Positions 8,894 through 17,866 are shown, counted from the first letter of the stretch. The stretch is DNA of 64,000 bases from Novosphingobium rosa NBRC 15208 (GCF_001598555.1 NZ_BCZE01000006.1:1-64000); one strand, 5' to 3'. Translations and numbers: made by a program. The notes: generated by a model not told the origin, from the letters alone.

Positions 8894-9193
8894 GGAAGCT
8901 TTCTCTCACGGTGGCGCGGCGCGCGGGCAGGCACCCTGCGCGCGGAACGGCGGATCAGGCGGCATAGCGGCAAATTGCGGCGTCGAACAAGGCATCTCGC
9001 GCCCCCATCCCCAGCCGAAAAGCGCCGCAATTGCGCCACATGCCGCACGACCCATCGCCCATACCGCACCGCACAACGATACGCTGCACTGCAGAAATTC
9101 TTTGTTACAAAACCAGAATTCTACGGAAACACCGCGCCACCATATTGATGTCGAACGCGTAGCCCCCCACGCGAACGCCACAGGAGATTCGCC
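8894..9193. other. 300-base intergenic region between divergent genes
   Basis: The region lies between the APC permease start and the small membrane protein at 9194. It should hold both promoters. No convincing ORF, tRNA or EcfG-type site is visible. An AT-richer patch around 9095-9150 is the likeliest promoter zone for the plus-strand gene, but no clear -35/-10 pair can be defended. Confidence 0.5.
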
Positions 9194-9457
9194 ATGACCC
9201 GTCCTCGCACCTTTCAGGCCGCCCGCCCTGATCCGCGCCAACAGGCCCCGACCGAGGCCAGCCTGCGGCTCAAGGGCACGATGGCCCTGCTCGGCGTCGG
9301 CCTGGCCATTCTGGCCTTCCTCGTCGCCATCGACCGGCCCCAGTGGTTCCATATCCGCCCGGCCACCGGCACCTCGCTGGCGCTTTCGCATGCGATGAAG
9401 GGCAAGCCGGCGGACAACAAGGGCCAGCAGCCGGCCAAGGCCGCCACGCACCCCTGA
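9194..9457 (+). CDS. Small single-pass membrane protein of unknown function
   Basis: The 87-residue product has a basic N terminus, one membrane helix (about residues 29-46, GTMALLGVGLAILAFLVAI) and a lysine/alanine-rich hydrophilic tail. CAGGAGA sits eight bases before ATG. It ends 62 bases before the bestrophin gene and may be cotranscribed with it. No family is recognised. Confidence 0.65.
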   Translation: MTRPRTFQAARPDPRQQAPTEASLRLKGTMALLGVGLAILAFLVAIDRPQWFHIRPATGTSLALSHAMKGKPADNKGQQPAKAATHP

Positions 9458-9519
9458 TCCCCCCTTCTCTTTGAACGCACCCTTGATTTCCAGACCCACG
9501 CAGGACAGTCTGCCGACCC

Positions 9520-10407
9520 ATGATCGTGATTTCCAAATCGAGCTACCAGACCATCGTCGGCGGCATCAAAGGGCCTTTGCTGCTGCTGTTCGTGTGGGAT
9601 GTGATCGTCACCGTCACCTATTACCACTTTCCCTTTCAGGCGCCGGGCCTGCCGCTGACCCTCTTCGGCAGCGTGCTGGCGCTGATTCTGGGTTTCCGCA
9701 GCACATCGGCCTATCAGCGCTGGTGGGAAGGGCGCGGGCTGTGGGGGCTGATGATCAACGCCAACCGCAATCTGGCGCGCGCCGCCGGTAACTTCCTGCC
9801 CGATGGCGGCGCCATCAGCTTGCGGCGCGCCATCGTGCTGCGCCAGATCGCCTATGTGAACGCGCTGCGCTGCCAGTTGCGCCGCCTGCCGCTCGACAAG
9901 GCGCTGCTGCCCGACCTGTCTCCCGGTGAGGCCGAGGTCGCGCTGACCCGTGCCAATGTCGCCAATGCCGTGCTGGACGGCACCGGACGGCTGATCGCCG
10001 AGGCGAAAGAACAAGGCCTGATCGACACCATCCAGCAAACCCATATGGAAGGCATTCTGGTCGATATGGCCAATGCGCAGGGCGGGATGGAAAGGCTGAA
10101 GAACACCCCCCTGCCCGCGCAGTTCCGGGTGTTTCCCAAGCTGTTCACCCATCTGTTCTGCCTGCTGCTGCCCTTCGGCCTGGTCGAGGCGCTGGGCGTG
10201 GCCACGCCGCTGGGCTCGACGGTGGCGGGCACGATGTTTCTGGCGGTTCTGGCCATCGGCGACGATCTGGTCGATCCCTTCGCCAACACCATCCACGATC
10301 TGCCGCTGGAGGCCATGTGCCGCACCATCGAGATCGATCTGACGCAAGGCCTGGGCGATGCCGCGCCCGCTCCGGTCACGCCCGATGACGCCGGGGTTCT
10401 GTGGTAA
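9520..10407 (+). CDS. Bestrophin family (UPF0187) chloride-channel-like protein
   Basis: The 295-residue membrane protein has the bestrophin hallmarks: an N-terminal helix with a V-x-V-T-Y segment, FRSTSAYQRWWEGRGLWG around residues 66-83 and, near the C terminus, GDDLVDPFANTIHDLPLE. Bacterial homologues form pentameric anion or cation channels in the inner membrane. It follows the small membrane protein at 9194 in the same direction. Confidence 0.88.
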   Translation: MIVISKSSYQTIVGGIKGPLLLLFVWDVIVTVTYYHFPFQAPGLPLTLFGSVLALILGFRSTSAYQRWWEGRGLWGLMINANRNLARAAGNFLPDGGAISLRRAIVLRQIAYVNALRCQLRRLPLDKALLPDLSPGEAEVALTRANVANAVLDGTGRLIAEAKEQGLIDTIQQTHMEGILVDMANAQGGMERLKNTPLPAQFRVFPKLFTHLFCLLLPFGLVEALGVATPLGSTVAGTMFLAVLAIGDDLVDPFANTIHDLPLEAMCRTIEIDLTQGLGDAAPAPVTPDDAGVLW

Positions 10408-10411
10408 GACT

Positions 10412-10846
10412 TCAGGGCCGCGCTGCCGCCTGTTCCAGCAGGCAGAGCGTGGCCGGGTCTTCATCGCCGAACCAGTCCGTCAGCGCGGCGGTGATCGCGG
10501 GATCGGCGCTCGCCCGCGCGAACAACGTCAGCGACGAGCGCAGCTTGAGCGCATCGACCGGGCCGAACAGATCTTGCGCATCCTTGCGTTTCAGCGCCTG
10601 AAGCGCCGCCACACAGGCTTGATAGCGCGGCCCCAGCAGAGGATGGGCCAGATAGGCGCGGGCCTCGGCCAGGGAGGCGATGGCATAGCGCCGCGCCATG
10701 GCACTGTGGCCTAAACCGGCCAGTTGGGGGAAGATAAACCACATCCAGTGGCCGCGCTTGGCTTCCTGCCGGATCTCGGCAAGGGCCTGATCATGGGCCG
10801 CCTCCTGCGCCGCGACGAAGCGGTCCAGCGCGGAGGCGTCACCCAT
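10412..10846 (-). CDS. DUF1810 family protein
   Basis: The 144-residue cytosolic protein matches DUF1810: RFVAAQEAAHDQALAEIR, then KRGHWMWFIFPQLAGLG, a central H-P-L-L-G-P-R segment, and an F-G-P-V-D-A-L-K-L-R-S-S-L-T-L-F motif. Family function is unknown (sometimes called calpastatin-like on weak grounds). It converges with the bestrophin gene, leaving four bases between stops, and lies six bases from the gene at 10852, so the two minus-strand genes are probably cotranscribed. Confidence 0.85.
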   Translation of the reverse strand: MGDASALDRFVAAQEAAHDQALAEIRQEAKRGHWMWFIFPQLAGLGHSAMARRYAIASLAEARAYLAHPLLGPRYQACVAALQALKRKDAQDLFGPVDALKLRSSLTLFARASADPAITAALTDWFGDEDPATLCLLEQAAARP

Positions 10847-10851
10847 GCCGT

Positions 10852-11208
10852 TCAGTGGCGCCGCGTTGCCTGGCGATGACGGGACAGATGGGGGCGGGGC
10901 ATGCGGGGGCGAAGCACGCGGGCCCGTGTGATCTCCACGGTTTCCTTCTTCACCGAGCGGTCCAGCACGACGAAGGAAAGCAGCGCGGCGCCCACCACGG
11001 TGAAGACGGAGACCATCCGCACAAACAGGCTCTGCTCCAGCGGGCTGACCAGCAGAACGCAGACCCCAACCGCCAGCATCACCAGCGCAGCCCAGGGCCG
11101 GTGCAGCCTGTCAGCCGCCATCCAGGCCAGCGTACACAGCAGGCCCGAGACCAGCAGACTGCCGATCATCAGCGCCGCGCCATCGGCAAAAATCGCGATC
11201 ATACCCAT
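10852..11208 (-). CDS. Membrane protein of unknown function, upstream partner of DUF1810 gene
   Basis: The 118-residue product has three predicted membrane helices in its first 85 residues and a basic, arginine/histidine-rich cytosolic tail (RARVLRPRMPRPHLSRHRQ). GAGG precedes ATG 11208. A GGAAC-N16-TATT site lies 72 bases upstream (11280-11304), so it may be under the stress sigma factor. No family recognised. Confidence 0.65.
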   Translation of the reverse strand: MGMIAIFADGAALMIGSLLVSGLLCTLAWMAADRLHRPWAALVMLAVGVCVLLVSPLEQSLFVRMVSVFTVVGAALLSFVVLDRSVKKETVEITRARVLRPRMPRPHLSRHRQATRRH

Positions 11209-11279
11209 AGCAACCTCTTTTCAAGCATCCTCTCCGGCATGCCAATCTCTGTCGTTGGTCTTTGCCCGATGCTGAATGA

Positions 11280-11304
11280 AATACATATCGCATCGCGATG
11301 TTCC
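11280..11304 (-). promoter_or_regulatory. Candidate EcfG-type promoter, membrane protein 10852-11208
   Basis: On the minus strand GGAAC (11304-11300) is followed after exactly 16 bases by TATT (11283-11280), 72 bases before the start codon. The -35 is exact; the -10 differs from the CGTT ideal at two places, so this is one of the weaker sites. Confidence 0.4.
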
Positions 11305-11421
11305 TTGCGAGTCCTTCCTCCCACCCCGTTGAGGGCTCGGTTGATGGAAAAGGAAAATTTTCACGCGCCGATGGAACAACTTACGAAACGGAAATTTTTC
11401 AGCAAAAATTTCGCAGTTGCG

Positions 11422-11446
11422 GGAACCCATTTTGAACAAGACCGTT
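11422..11446 (+). promoter_or_regulatory. Perfect EcfG-type promoter with no gene behind it
   Basis: GGAAC at 11422-11426, a 16-base spacer, and CGTT at 11443-11446 match the alphaproteobacterial EcfG consensus completely. The next annotated gene starts about 490 bases later, beyond a terminator-like hairpin, which points to a short non-coding transcript. Confidence 0.65.
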
Positions 11447-11452
11447 CACCCC

Positions 11453-11575
11453 TTGAAGACGCTGCGGCTTGCCCGAAGATGCCTTGACCCAAAAGGTTAA
11501 GATATCCTGAGAGGCCCTGCCGAGCATCATTTTGAGCGCCTGGGCTTGGTAACGCGGCTCAGGCGCTCAATTTAT
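11453..11575 (+). ncRNA. Candidate stress-induced small RNA
   Basis: A transcript starting about seven bases after the EcfG-type -10 would run roughly 120 nt to a 12-bp stem (GAGCGCCTGGGC / GCTCAGGCGCTC, one G-T pair, 11534-11568) followed by AATTTAT. The only in-frame ORF is about 15 codons from a TTG with no ribosome site. A sigma-T-dependent small RNA (GsrN) is known in Caulobacter; homology to it is not claimed. The ends are estimates. Confidence 0.45.
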
Positions 11576-11937
11576 ATGTGGATTCCGTGGGTTGAAGCGG
11601 CCACACTTAACCCGCTCCCCTCTCATCCTATCCTGCATTGCGATATAAGATACGATTTTACACGTATACTTAAGACAATATAAACCATCGCCCGCCACAA
11701 GGCCGCATCGGCGCTTCGGCTTTTCCGCATGGCTACCGCTTCCGGATATGCCGAGCGCCAACCCCTTCCAGACCGGGCCCTGCGCTGCACTGCAGCAGCC
11801 TCCATCGTCAGGCCGGCAGAAGCGAGCCATGGCGTGGATGACGCTTTTCAAGGGGTCTGCGACGAGTTCAACGCCGTCCTGACCCCGCCCGCGCCTCTCC
11901 CCTAGTCTCCCCCCTCCGCCTCCCCTATAGCGCCCGC

Positions 11938-12726
11938 ATGAGGAGCGAAGAACAACGCCGCCTGCTGGGCCAATTCATCCGCTCGCACCGCGAGGCGCTC
12001 ACGCCTGACATGCCCACCGCCCGCCGCCGCACCCCCGGCCTGCGCCGCGAGGAACTGGCCGCCCGCGCCGGGATCGGCGCCACCTGGTGTGCCTGGATCG
12101 AGCAGGGCCGCGATGTCAGCGTCTCGCCCGAGGCGCTGCGCCGCCTCGCCATGGCGCTGGCGCTCACTCCGGCGGAACGCGCCTACCTCTTCGAACTGGC
12201 CGGGCGCCGCGATCCCGACGCCCCCGCCCCCACGCCCGCCGCCGATGCGCCAGAGGCCCTGCACGCCATGGTCGACCTGATCGCCCACCCCGCCTACGGC
12301 CTCGACCGCCTGTGGAACGCCTGCTGCTGGAACGAGGCCGCACAGCAGCTTTTCGCGCCATGGCTGGAAGGCGACGGGCCGCATAATCTGCTGCGCTACG
12401 TCTTCACCCAGGACGCCGCCCGCGCCCTGATCCCCGACTGGGAAAACCGCGCCACCCGCCTGCTGGCCGAGTTCCGCGCCGACTATGGCCGCGCGCTGGA
12501 CGATCCGCGCGCACTGGCGCTGGTGGAGCGTTTGAAAGCCGAGAGCCCGTTCTTTGCACAGGTGTGGGACCGCCAGGCGGTGGTCGCCCGGGAGGGCGGC
12601 TTGCGCGGTTTCGTGCATCCAGCGCAGGGGTTGATCGCCTATCGCCAGCATACGCTGCACCCTACCGAGCGCAGCGATTACAAGCTGGTGGTGTTGGTGC
12701 CTTCAGAAGGGCAGGAAGAAGGATAA
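11938..12726 (+). CDS. XRE-type regulator with MmyB-like ligand-binding domain
   Basis: The 262-residue product has an N-terminal helix-turn-helix (residues about 8-80: RRRTPGLRREELAARAGI, then W-C-A-W-I-E-Q-G) and a C-terminal MmyB-like domain of about 160 residues, with WNACCWNEAAQQLF and the conserved tail segment F-V-H-P-x-Q-G-L-I-A-Y. This family regulates nearby oxidoreductase or efflux genes and may bind a fatty acid-like ligand. It converges on the GH3 gene with a composite repeat between them. ATGAGG start has no strong ribosome site. Confidence 0.85.
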   Translation: MRSEEQRRLLGQFIRSHREALTPDMPTARRRTPGLRREELAARAGIGATWCAWIEQGRDVSVSPEALRRLAMALALTPAERAYLFELAGRRDPDAPAPTPAADAPEALHAMVDLIAHPAYGLDRLWNACCWNEAAQQLFAPWLEGDGPHNLLRYVFTQDAARALIPDWENRATRLLAEFRADYGRALDDPRALALVERLKAESPFFAQVWDRQAVVAREGGLRGFVHPAQGLIAYRQHTLHPTERSDYKLVVLVPSEGQEEG

Positions 12727-12957
12727 GCAGGGGGTGTTACACCCCCTGCACCCCCATGACGTCTCCCGACGACAGGGCAATGGCATCCGATCGGTGTGCC
12801 CAACCTCTCCACCTGCGTGACGCAAAGCGCCGCAGGCAGCGAGATCCCGATCCATTCCAGCACTTTTAAAGCCTGCGGCGCCGCGAGCTTGCCCTAAGGT
12901 CGAACCCGATGCGCCACGCAGACAAGTCATGGGAGCGCGAGGGTGTAACACCCTCGC
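12727..12957. repeat. Composite intergenic repeat, copy A
   Basis: Three palindromes in order: hairpin GCAGGGGGTGT / ACACCCCCTGC (12727-12749), long-range pair GCGCCGCAGGC (12827-12837) / GCCTGCGGCGC (12871-12881), and hairpin GCGAGGGTGT / ACACCCTCGC (12937-12957). Conserved text around them includes CATGACGTCTCCCGACGA after the first hairpin and CCGAACCCGATGCG / CACGCAGAC-like text before the last. It fills the space between two convergent genes and probably forms both 3' ends. Confidence 0.8.
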
Positions 12958-12980
12958 ACTTATTCTTGTCTTCTGAACCC

Positions 12981-15203
12981 TTAATCCTTCCAGCGCGCCG
13001 CCTTGACCTTCACGCTCACAACAGGTCCAAGCGTTTCGGCATTCTCGCCCACGGCAAAACCATATTCGCCAGCAGGCACCGACCAGCCGCCGTCCTTCCA
13101 GTCGGCCAGCAAACGCTGATCGATGGTCACGGCCACATTCTGCGAAGCACCCGGCGCCAGTTCGACGCGCTGGAAGCCCACCAGACGGCGCAGCTTCTGC
13201 CCGTTGCGGCTGACCAGATAGACCTGACCCACCGTGGCGCCCGCGCGCTGGCCGGTGTTAGTCAGCGAGAAGCTGGCCTTATGCCCATCGGTCTTCAGAG
13301 CGCCGCCGGTGAAGCTGGTGTAGCTCAGGCCGAAGCCGAAGGGGAACAGCGGCTTGGCGTTCTGGCGGGCGAACCAGCGGTAACCCACGTCCGAACCCTC
13401 GATGTCGTAATCGACATGGAGCTGGGCGTCCTTGCTGGGGGCGTCGCCGGAGAAGTTGGGGTCGTACTGATCGTAGCCGTCGATCTTGGCGCGGGGCAGC
13501 TGGCTCTCGCTGGCCGGGAAGGTGATCGGCAGGCGGCCCGAGGGGTTGGTGTCACCGAACAGCACGCTGGCGATGGCCTCGCCGCCCCGCGCGCCGGGGA
13601 ACCATGCCTCGACCACGGCGGCGGTCTTGTCGAGCCAGGGCATCAGCACGGGGTTGCCGGTTTCCAGCACGACGATGGTGTGCGGGTTGGCGGCCGCCAC
13701 GGCCTCGATCAGCGCATCCTGCCCGCGCGGCAGGGTGAGATCGGCCTGATCGAGCCCTTCGGAGGCCCATTTGGTGGCGAAGACGATGGCCACATCGGCC
13801 TTCTTCGCCGCCGCGACGGCATCGGAGATGTAGGTGCCGGTGCGGAAGTTCACCTCGGCCTGAGGGGCCAGCGCCTTGATGGCATCGACCGGGGCCGAGC
13901 GGTGATACTGCTCGGCAATGAAGGAGGCCCAGGGGCCGGTGCCACCCAGCGGGATCACCGCGGCGGGGCCATCCTTGCCCTGCACCTGGCTGGAACCGGC
14001 GCCCGACAGCACGCCCGTATCGGCATAGCCGCCGATCACCGCGATATGCTGCGCCGTCTTGGCCAGCGGCAGGGCATTGCCCGTGTTGCGCAGCAGGACG
14101 ATGCCCTGCTTGGCGGTTTCCAGCGAAACGGCGCTGTCCGCCTTGAAATCGATCGTGCCACCGGGGGTGGCGGGGTTCTTGTCGAGGCCGTTGTCGTAAA
14201 TCGCCCAGAGGATGCGGCGGTTCATGTCGTCGAGGCGGGCGGCATAGGCCGGATCGCTCTTGGCGGCGGCGGCCAGCTTGTCGGCGAAGAAAATGCCCGG
14301 ATCGAGCTGCTCGCCCGACTGCTGGTCGAGGCCCTTGAGCGCCGCATCCAGACCCGGCACCGCGCCCCAATCTGACATGACGAAGCCCTTGTAGCGCCAG
14401 TCCTTCTTCAGCACCGTGTTCAGCAGATAGTCGCTGGCGCAGGCCTGCTCGCCATGCACGCGGTTGTAAGAGCACATCACCGAGCCGGGGTTGCCGGTTT
14501 CGATGCCGATCTTGAAGGCCAGCAGGTCGCTTTCGCGCGCGGCGGCGTCGCTGATCTTCACATCGGCGAATTTGCGGCCCGTTTCCTGGCCATTCAAAGC
14601 GAAATGCTTGATGGTCGAGATGATATGGTTCGACTGGATGCCCTGAATGGCGCTGCCCACCAGCACGCCCGAGAGCAGCGGATCTTCCGAGAGATATTCG
14701 AAGGTGCGGCCATTGCGCGGATCACGCGTGAGGTTGGTGCCACCCGCCAGCAGGACGTTGAAGCCCTTGGCGCGCGCCTCGCCGCCGATCATCGCGCCGC
14801 CTTCGCGCAGGATCTGCGGATTCCAGCTGGCGGCCATGGCCACGCCGCTGGGCAGCGCGGTGGCGCCATCCTTGCGCAGGCCCATCACATAGGCGACGCC
14901 CAGCGAGGCATCGGTTTCCTTGAGCGCGGGCACGGAAAGGCGCTCGATCCCGGGGATGAAGCCCGCGCCAATGATCGCGCCCGGCGGCGGGGGCGGCGCA
15001 TTGGGCACGATGGGCAGCGGCATGATGCCGTGGGTCAGCACGGTCTTCTCCTCGGGCGTCATCGCCTTGACCGTGGCCGCCGCGCGCTGCTGGGCATCGG
15101 TCCCCGCGGCGGGCGCGGCCTGCGCCATCCCGGCGCCAAAGGCGGCCACAGCCATCAGAGCCACGCCGATCCGGCCAGCCTGCACCATCCGCTTCTTTAC
15201 CAT
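12981..15203 (-). CDS. Secreted GH3 beta-glucosidase
   Basis: The 740-residue enzyme has a signal peptide (MVKKRMVQAGRIGVALMAVA, cleavage near AQA-AP), a GH3 TIM barrel with the KHFALNGQE loop and the nucleophile in FVMSDWGA (D278), an alpha/beta sandwich containing WASEGLDQADLTLP with the likely acid/base glutamate, and a C-terminal fibronectin-III-like domain (SFSLTNTGQRAG). It would hydrolyse beta-glucosides in the periplasm. A TetR regulator lies directly upstream on the same strand. ATG 15203 gives the signal peptide a proper N terminus; the longer ORF start at 15251 does not. Confidence 0.88.
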   Translation of the reverse strand: MVKKRMVQAGRIGVALMAVAAFGAGMAQAAPAAGTDAQQRAAATVKAMTPEEKTVLTHGIMPLPIVPNAPPPPPGAIIGAGFIPGIERLSVPALKETDASLGVAYVMGLRKDGATALPSGVAMAASWNPQILREGGAMIGGEARAKGFNVLLAGGTNLTRDPRNGRTFEYLSEDPLLSGVLVGSAIQGIQSNHIISTIKHFALNGQETGRKFADVKISDAAARESDLLAFKIGIETGNPGSVMCSYNRVHGEQACASDYLLNTVLKKDWRYKGFVMSDWGAVPGLDAALKGLDQQSGEQLDPGIFFADKLAAAAKSDPAYAARLDDMNRRILWAIYDNGLDKNPATPGGTIDFKADSAVSLETAKQGIVLLRNTGNALPLAKTAQHIAVIGGYADTGVLSGAGSSQVQGKDGPAAVIPLGGTGPWASFIAEQYHRSAPVDAIKALAPQAEVNFRTGTYISDAVAAAKKADVAIVFATKWASEGLDQADLTLPRGQDALIEAVAAANPHTIVVLETGNPVLMPWLDKTAAVVEAWFPGARGGEAIASVLFGDTNPSGRLPITFPASESQLPRAKIDGYDQYDPNFSGDAPSKDAQLHVDYDIEGSDVGYRWFARQNAKPLFPFGFGLSYTSFTGGALKTDGHKASFSLTNTGQRAGATVGQVYLVSRNGQKLRRLVGFQRVELAPGASQNVAVTIDQRLLADWKDGGWSVPAGEYGFAVGENAETLGPVVSVKVKAARWKD

Positions 15204-15312
15204 GTGCCTGTTTTCCTTGTCTGAGGGCAGCCGGTCCGGGTCAGAAAGCACCCAAAGCAGACCGGCACACCTCTCCCTTCGTTGATCCCGGCGAAGAAAT
15301 CATCCAGTTGGA

Positions 15313-15327
15313 TGGTTTTGTCAACCA
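15313..15327 (-). promoter_or_regulatory. Candidate GH3 promoter with overlapping inverted repeat
   Basis: On the minus strand TTGACA (15324-15319) lies within an inverted repeat TGGTT-N5-AACCA (15313-15327), about 115 bases before the beta-glucosidase start. The site could be an operator of the TetR-type protein encoded next door or of a sugar-responsive repressor. Confidence 0.4.
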
Positions 15328-15334
15328 ACCTTGC

Positions 15335-16033
15335 TCAAGCCTCGCTCTGGCGCAGCAAAAGAGCCAGGATGGCATCGGCATGGCGTTCGATCGCCGCCTC
15401 CTGCGTGAAGTCGTAATCCAGCGCGACCTGCGCCTCGCGAGCCAGCACGAAAGGCAATTGCGCCATGCCGACGATGGCATAGAGCAGCGATGCAGGCGGC
15501 ACGCGGGGCAGAATTCCCTCCTGCATCAGCGCCTTGAGCTGAGGCATAAAACCGGCATGGTTCTGCTTCACGAATTCATCGATCATCCATTCCAGACGCG
15601 GGCCGCCACGGATGCTTTCCGCGATGGTGATGCGCGCATGCTCGGGATGCTGCGCACAATAGCGCGTGTAGCGGCGCATCTGCTGGCGGAAGCGCTCGAC
15701 GGGATCGAGCGTGGCTTCGTAGAGATCCGGCGCATTCACCTGAGCGTCGATCAGGGCGAACATATCGCGCACCGCCTCGCGCCACAGGGCGTCCTTGGTG
15801 CCGAAATGATAGGTGATCATCGAATGGGTGACGCCGGCTTCCTGAGCGATCTCGCGGGTGCTGGCGCCGTCGAAGCCCTTCTCGGCGAAGGAGTCGCGGG
15901 CCTTTTGCAGAATGCGGGCGCGGGTTTCCTCGGCGCGGGGCTGGATCGGCGAACGGCGGGAGGGGCGCAAAGACGTCATGCGCGCGATCATCGCTGCATT
16001 CGCCGGGCGGAGCAAGGATCGTGTCGTATTCAT
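15335..16033 (-). CDS. TetR-family transcriptional regulator
   Basis: The 232-residue product has an N-terminal TetR helix-turn-helix (AEETRARILQKARDSFAEKG, then GASTREIAQEAGVTHSMITYHFGTKDALW) and a ligand domain with QHPEHARITIAESIRGG, close to the CerR/TetR_C_33-like branch. It is divergent from the aldo-keto reductase at 16098 and upstream of the GH3 gene, so either could be its target. A later start at 15979 would remove an unusual 18-residue extension and is equally likely. Confidence 0.85.
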   Translation of the reverse strand: MNTTRSLLRPANAAMIARMTSLRPSRRSPIQPRAEETRARILQKARDSFAEKGFDGASTREIAQEAGVTHSMITYHFGTKDALWREAVRDMFALIDAQVNAPDLYEATLDPVERFRQQMRRYTRYCAQHPEHARITIAESIRGGPRLEWMIDEFVKQNHAGFMPQLKALMQEGILPRVPPASLLYAIVGMAQLPFVLAREAQVALDYDFTQEAAIERHADAILALLLRQSEA

Positions 16034-16097
16034 GATTGCTGTCGCGCAAGACCCCGCTTATCGGCCAAGGGCATAGCCCCATAAAGGATGCCGCCCG

Positions 16098-17009
16098 ATG
16101 AGCCTGCTGCCCCCGCCCCCTGCCTCGCGCCTGCTGGGCGACAGCGGCCTTGCCATCTCCCCCATCGCCTGGGGCATGTGGCGCCTGACCGAGGGCGGCG
16201 CCACGGCGGATCAGGCCGCGCGCCGCGTGCATGCCGCGCTCGACGCCGGGATCACCCTGCTCGACACGGCGGATATCTATGGCTTTGGCGATAGCGGCTT
16301 CGGCGCCGCCGAAAGCCTGCTGGGCGAGGTATTGCGCGCCGAGCCCGCCCTGCGCCAGCGCATGGTGCTGGCCACCAAGGGCGGCATCCGCCCGCCCCTG
16401 CCCTATGACCAGAGCCCGGACTATCTGGCGCAGGCCATCGATGCCTCGCTGCAACGTCTGGGCGTGGAGACCATCGATCTGTGGCAGGTCCACCGCCCCG
16501 ACATCCTCGCCCATCCGCAGGAGGTGGCGCGCGCGCTGGACGATGCGGTCGCCGCGGGCAAGATCCGGGCGCTGGGTGTTTCGAACTTCACCGTGATGCA
16601 AACGGCGGCGCTCAACCATTTTCTGGGCAGGAAGCTGGTGGCCTCCCAGCCCGAGATCAGCCCGCTGCGCCTCGCCTGTTTCGAGAATGGCGAACTGGAT
16701 CAGGCGATGATGCTGGGGCTGACCCCGCTGGCCTGGTCGCCGCTGGGCGGCGGGCGTCTGGCCGATCCGCAGAGCCCGCGCGACAAGGCCGTGGCCGCCG
16801 CACTGGATGCGGTGGCGCGGGATCAGGGCGTTTCGCGCATGGCGGCGGCCTATGGCTGGCTGATGGCGCATCCCGCGGGCATCGTGCCCATCGTCGGATC
16901 GCAGAATCCGGCGCGCATCGCGGAAGGCATGGAAGCGCTGAAAGTCCGGTGGAGCCGTCAGGACTGGTATGGCGTGCTGGTGGCGGCGCGCGGCGAAGCT
17001 TTGCCCTGA
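16098..17009 (+). CDS. Aldo/keto reductase
   Basis: The 303-residue TIM-barrel oxidoreductase carries the AKR marks: LDTADIYGFGDS with the catalytic tyrosine, VLATKGGIRPP with the lysine, IDLWQVHRPD with the histidine, and the NADPH-binding end IVPIVGSQNPARI. This resembles the YdhF/AKR11-type general stress reductases. AAAGGA lies upstream of ATG 16098. It is divergent from the TetR gene. Confidence 0.87.
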   Translation: MSLLPPPPASRLLGDSGLAISPIAWGMWRLTEGGATADQAARRVHAALDAGITLLDTADIYGFGDSGFGAAESLLGEVLRAEPALRQRMVLATKGGIRPPLPYDQSPDYLAQAIDASLQRLGVETIDLWQVHRPDILAHPQEVARALDDAVAAGKIRALGVSNFTVMQTAALNHFLGRKLVASQPEISPLRLACFENGELDQAMMLGLTPLAWSPLGGGRLADPQSPRDKAVAAALDAVARDQGVSRMAAAYGWLMAHPAGIVPIVGSQNPARIAEGMEALKVRWSRQDWYGVLVAARGEALP

Positions 17010-17237
17010 TCGTCACCCGGGCGCTGGGCCACGGCGGCCACTGACCACCGCCTGCCCGCCAGAACCGATACAGGCCGGTTCAAAAAGAGCCGGACCATTT
17101 GGCCCTCACGCCCATTGAACCATCATGACCCCACGGTCTGCATGGCACCGGTCACCCTGCAGCATGCCATGCAGCATGGGCGCAGCATTGTGCCCTGCCC
17201 CGATGCCAGACATCCAGACAACCATGAGGAGAGAGTG

Positions 17238-17825
17238 ATGAACAAATCCCTGATCCGGTTCACCTTGCCCGCCCTGCTGCCCGCGCTGGCGCTGGCGGCC
17301 TGCCAGAAGGCGCCCTCCACCTCCGATGCCGTCAGCAGCAGCGCCGCGCTCGACGATCCCGCAGCGGTCTCCAGTGAAAGCGCATCGGACACCGCACCCG
17401 TGACCGATGCCAAGACCTATCTGGAAAAGGCGGGCGCGGGCGACAAGTTCGAGATCGAATCCTCACGCGCGATCCTCAAGACCACCAAGAATGCCGAGAT
17501 CGAGAATTTCGCCAAGATGATGATTTCCGCGCATACGGAATCCACGGAAAAGGTGAAGAAGGCGGCCATGGCGGCGGGCATCAAGGCGCCCGAACCCACG
17601 CTGACGCCCGAGCTGCAGCAGAAGCTGGACGCCATCAAGGCCGCCAAGGGCGAGGATGCCGACAAGCTCTATATCGAGGATCAGAAGGAAGGCCATCAGG
17701 CCGCCCTCGCCCTGCACAAGAGCTATGGCGCGGGTGGCGACACGCCTCAGCTGAAGGTGGTGGCCGACAACATCGTGCCCGTGGTGCGCGACCATATCAC
17801 CATGCTGAACAAGCTGAGCATGTGA
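17238..17825 (+). CDS. DUF4142 lipoprotein (ferritin-like helical domain)
   Basis: The 195-residue product has a lipobox near residue 22 (LALAAC), a serine/alanine-rich linker and a four-helix DUF4142 domain with E-I-E-S-S-R-A-I-L-K, NFAKMMISAHTESTEKVKKA and QALALHKSYG-like helices. DUF4142 proteins are periplasmic, stress-associated and of unknown activity. GAGGAGAG directly before ATG 17238 decides the start; an in-frame start at 17115 lacks a signal sequence. No EcfG-type site was found upstream. Confidence 0.85.
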   Translation: MNKSLIRFTLPALLPALALAACQKAPSTSDAVSSSAALDDPAAVSSESASDTAPVTDAKTYLEKAGAGDKFEIESSRAILKTTKNAEIENFAKMMISAHTESTEKVKKAAMAAGIKAPEPTLTPELQQKLDAIKAAKGEDADKLYIEDQKEGHQAALALHKSYGAGGDTPQLKVVADNIVPVVRDHITMLNKLSM

Positions 17826-17831
17826 AACGGA

Positions 17832-17859
17832 AATGGCCGGGCATGATTGCCCGGCCATT
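17832..17859. terminator. Terminator hairpin
   Basis: A 12-bp perfect stem, AATGGCCGGGCA / TGCCCGGCCATT, with a TGAT loop, seven bases after the DUF4142 stop and before the convergent CFA synthase stop. It can serve both strands. Confidence 0.85.
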
Positions 17860-17866
17860 CACCTTC

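Larger units (their letters stand above)
11209..11937. other. 729-base region without a protein gene
   Basis: Between the membrane protein gene at 10852-11208 and the XRE-type regulator at 11938. It contains a minus-strand EcfG-type site (11280-11304), a perfect plus-strand EcfG-type site (11422-11446), a terminator-like hairpin (11534-11568), and an AT-rich stretch at about 11640-11690. ORFs here are short, lack ribosome sites and have no recognisable protein features. Confidence 0.6.

Noticed and set aside
11376..11400. GGAAC at about 11376 on the plus strand
   Set aside because: No -10 match at 16 or 17 bases; probably chance next to the perfect site at 11422.
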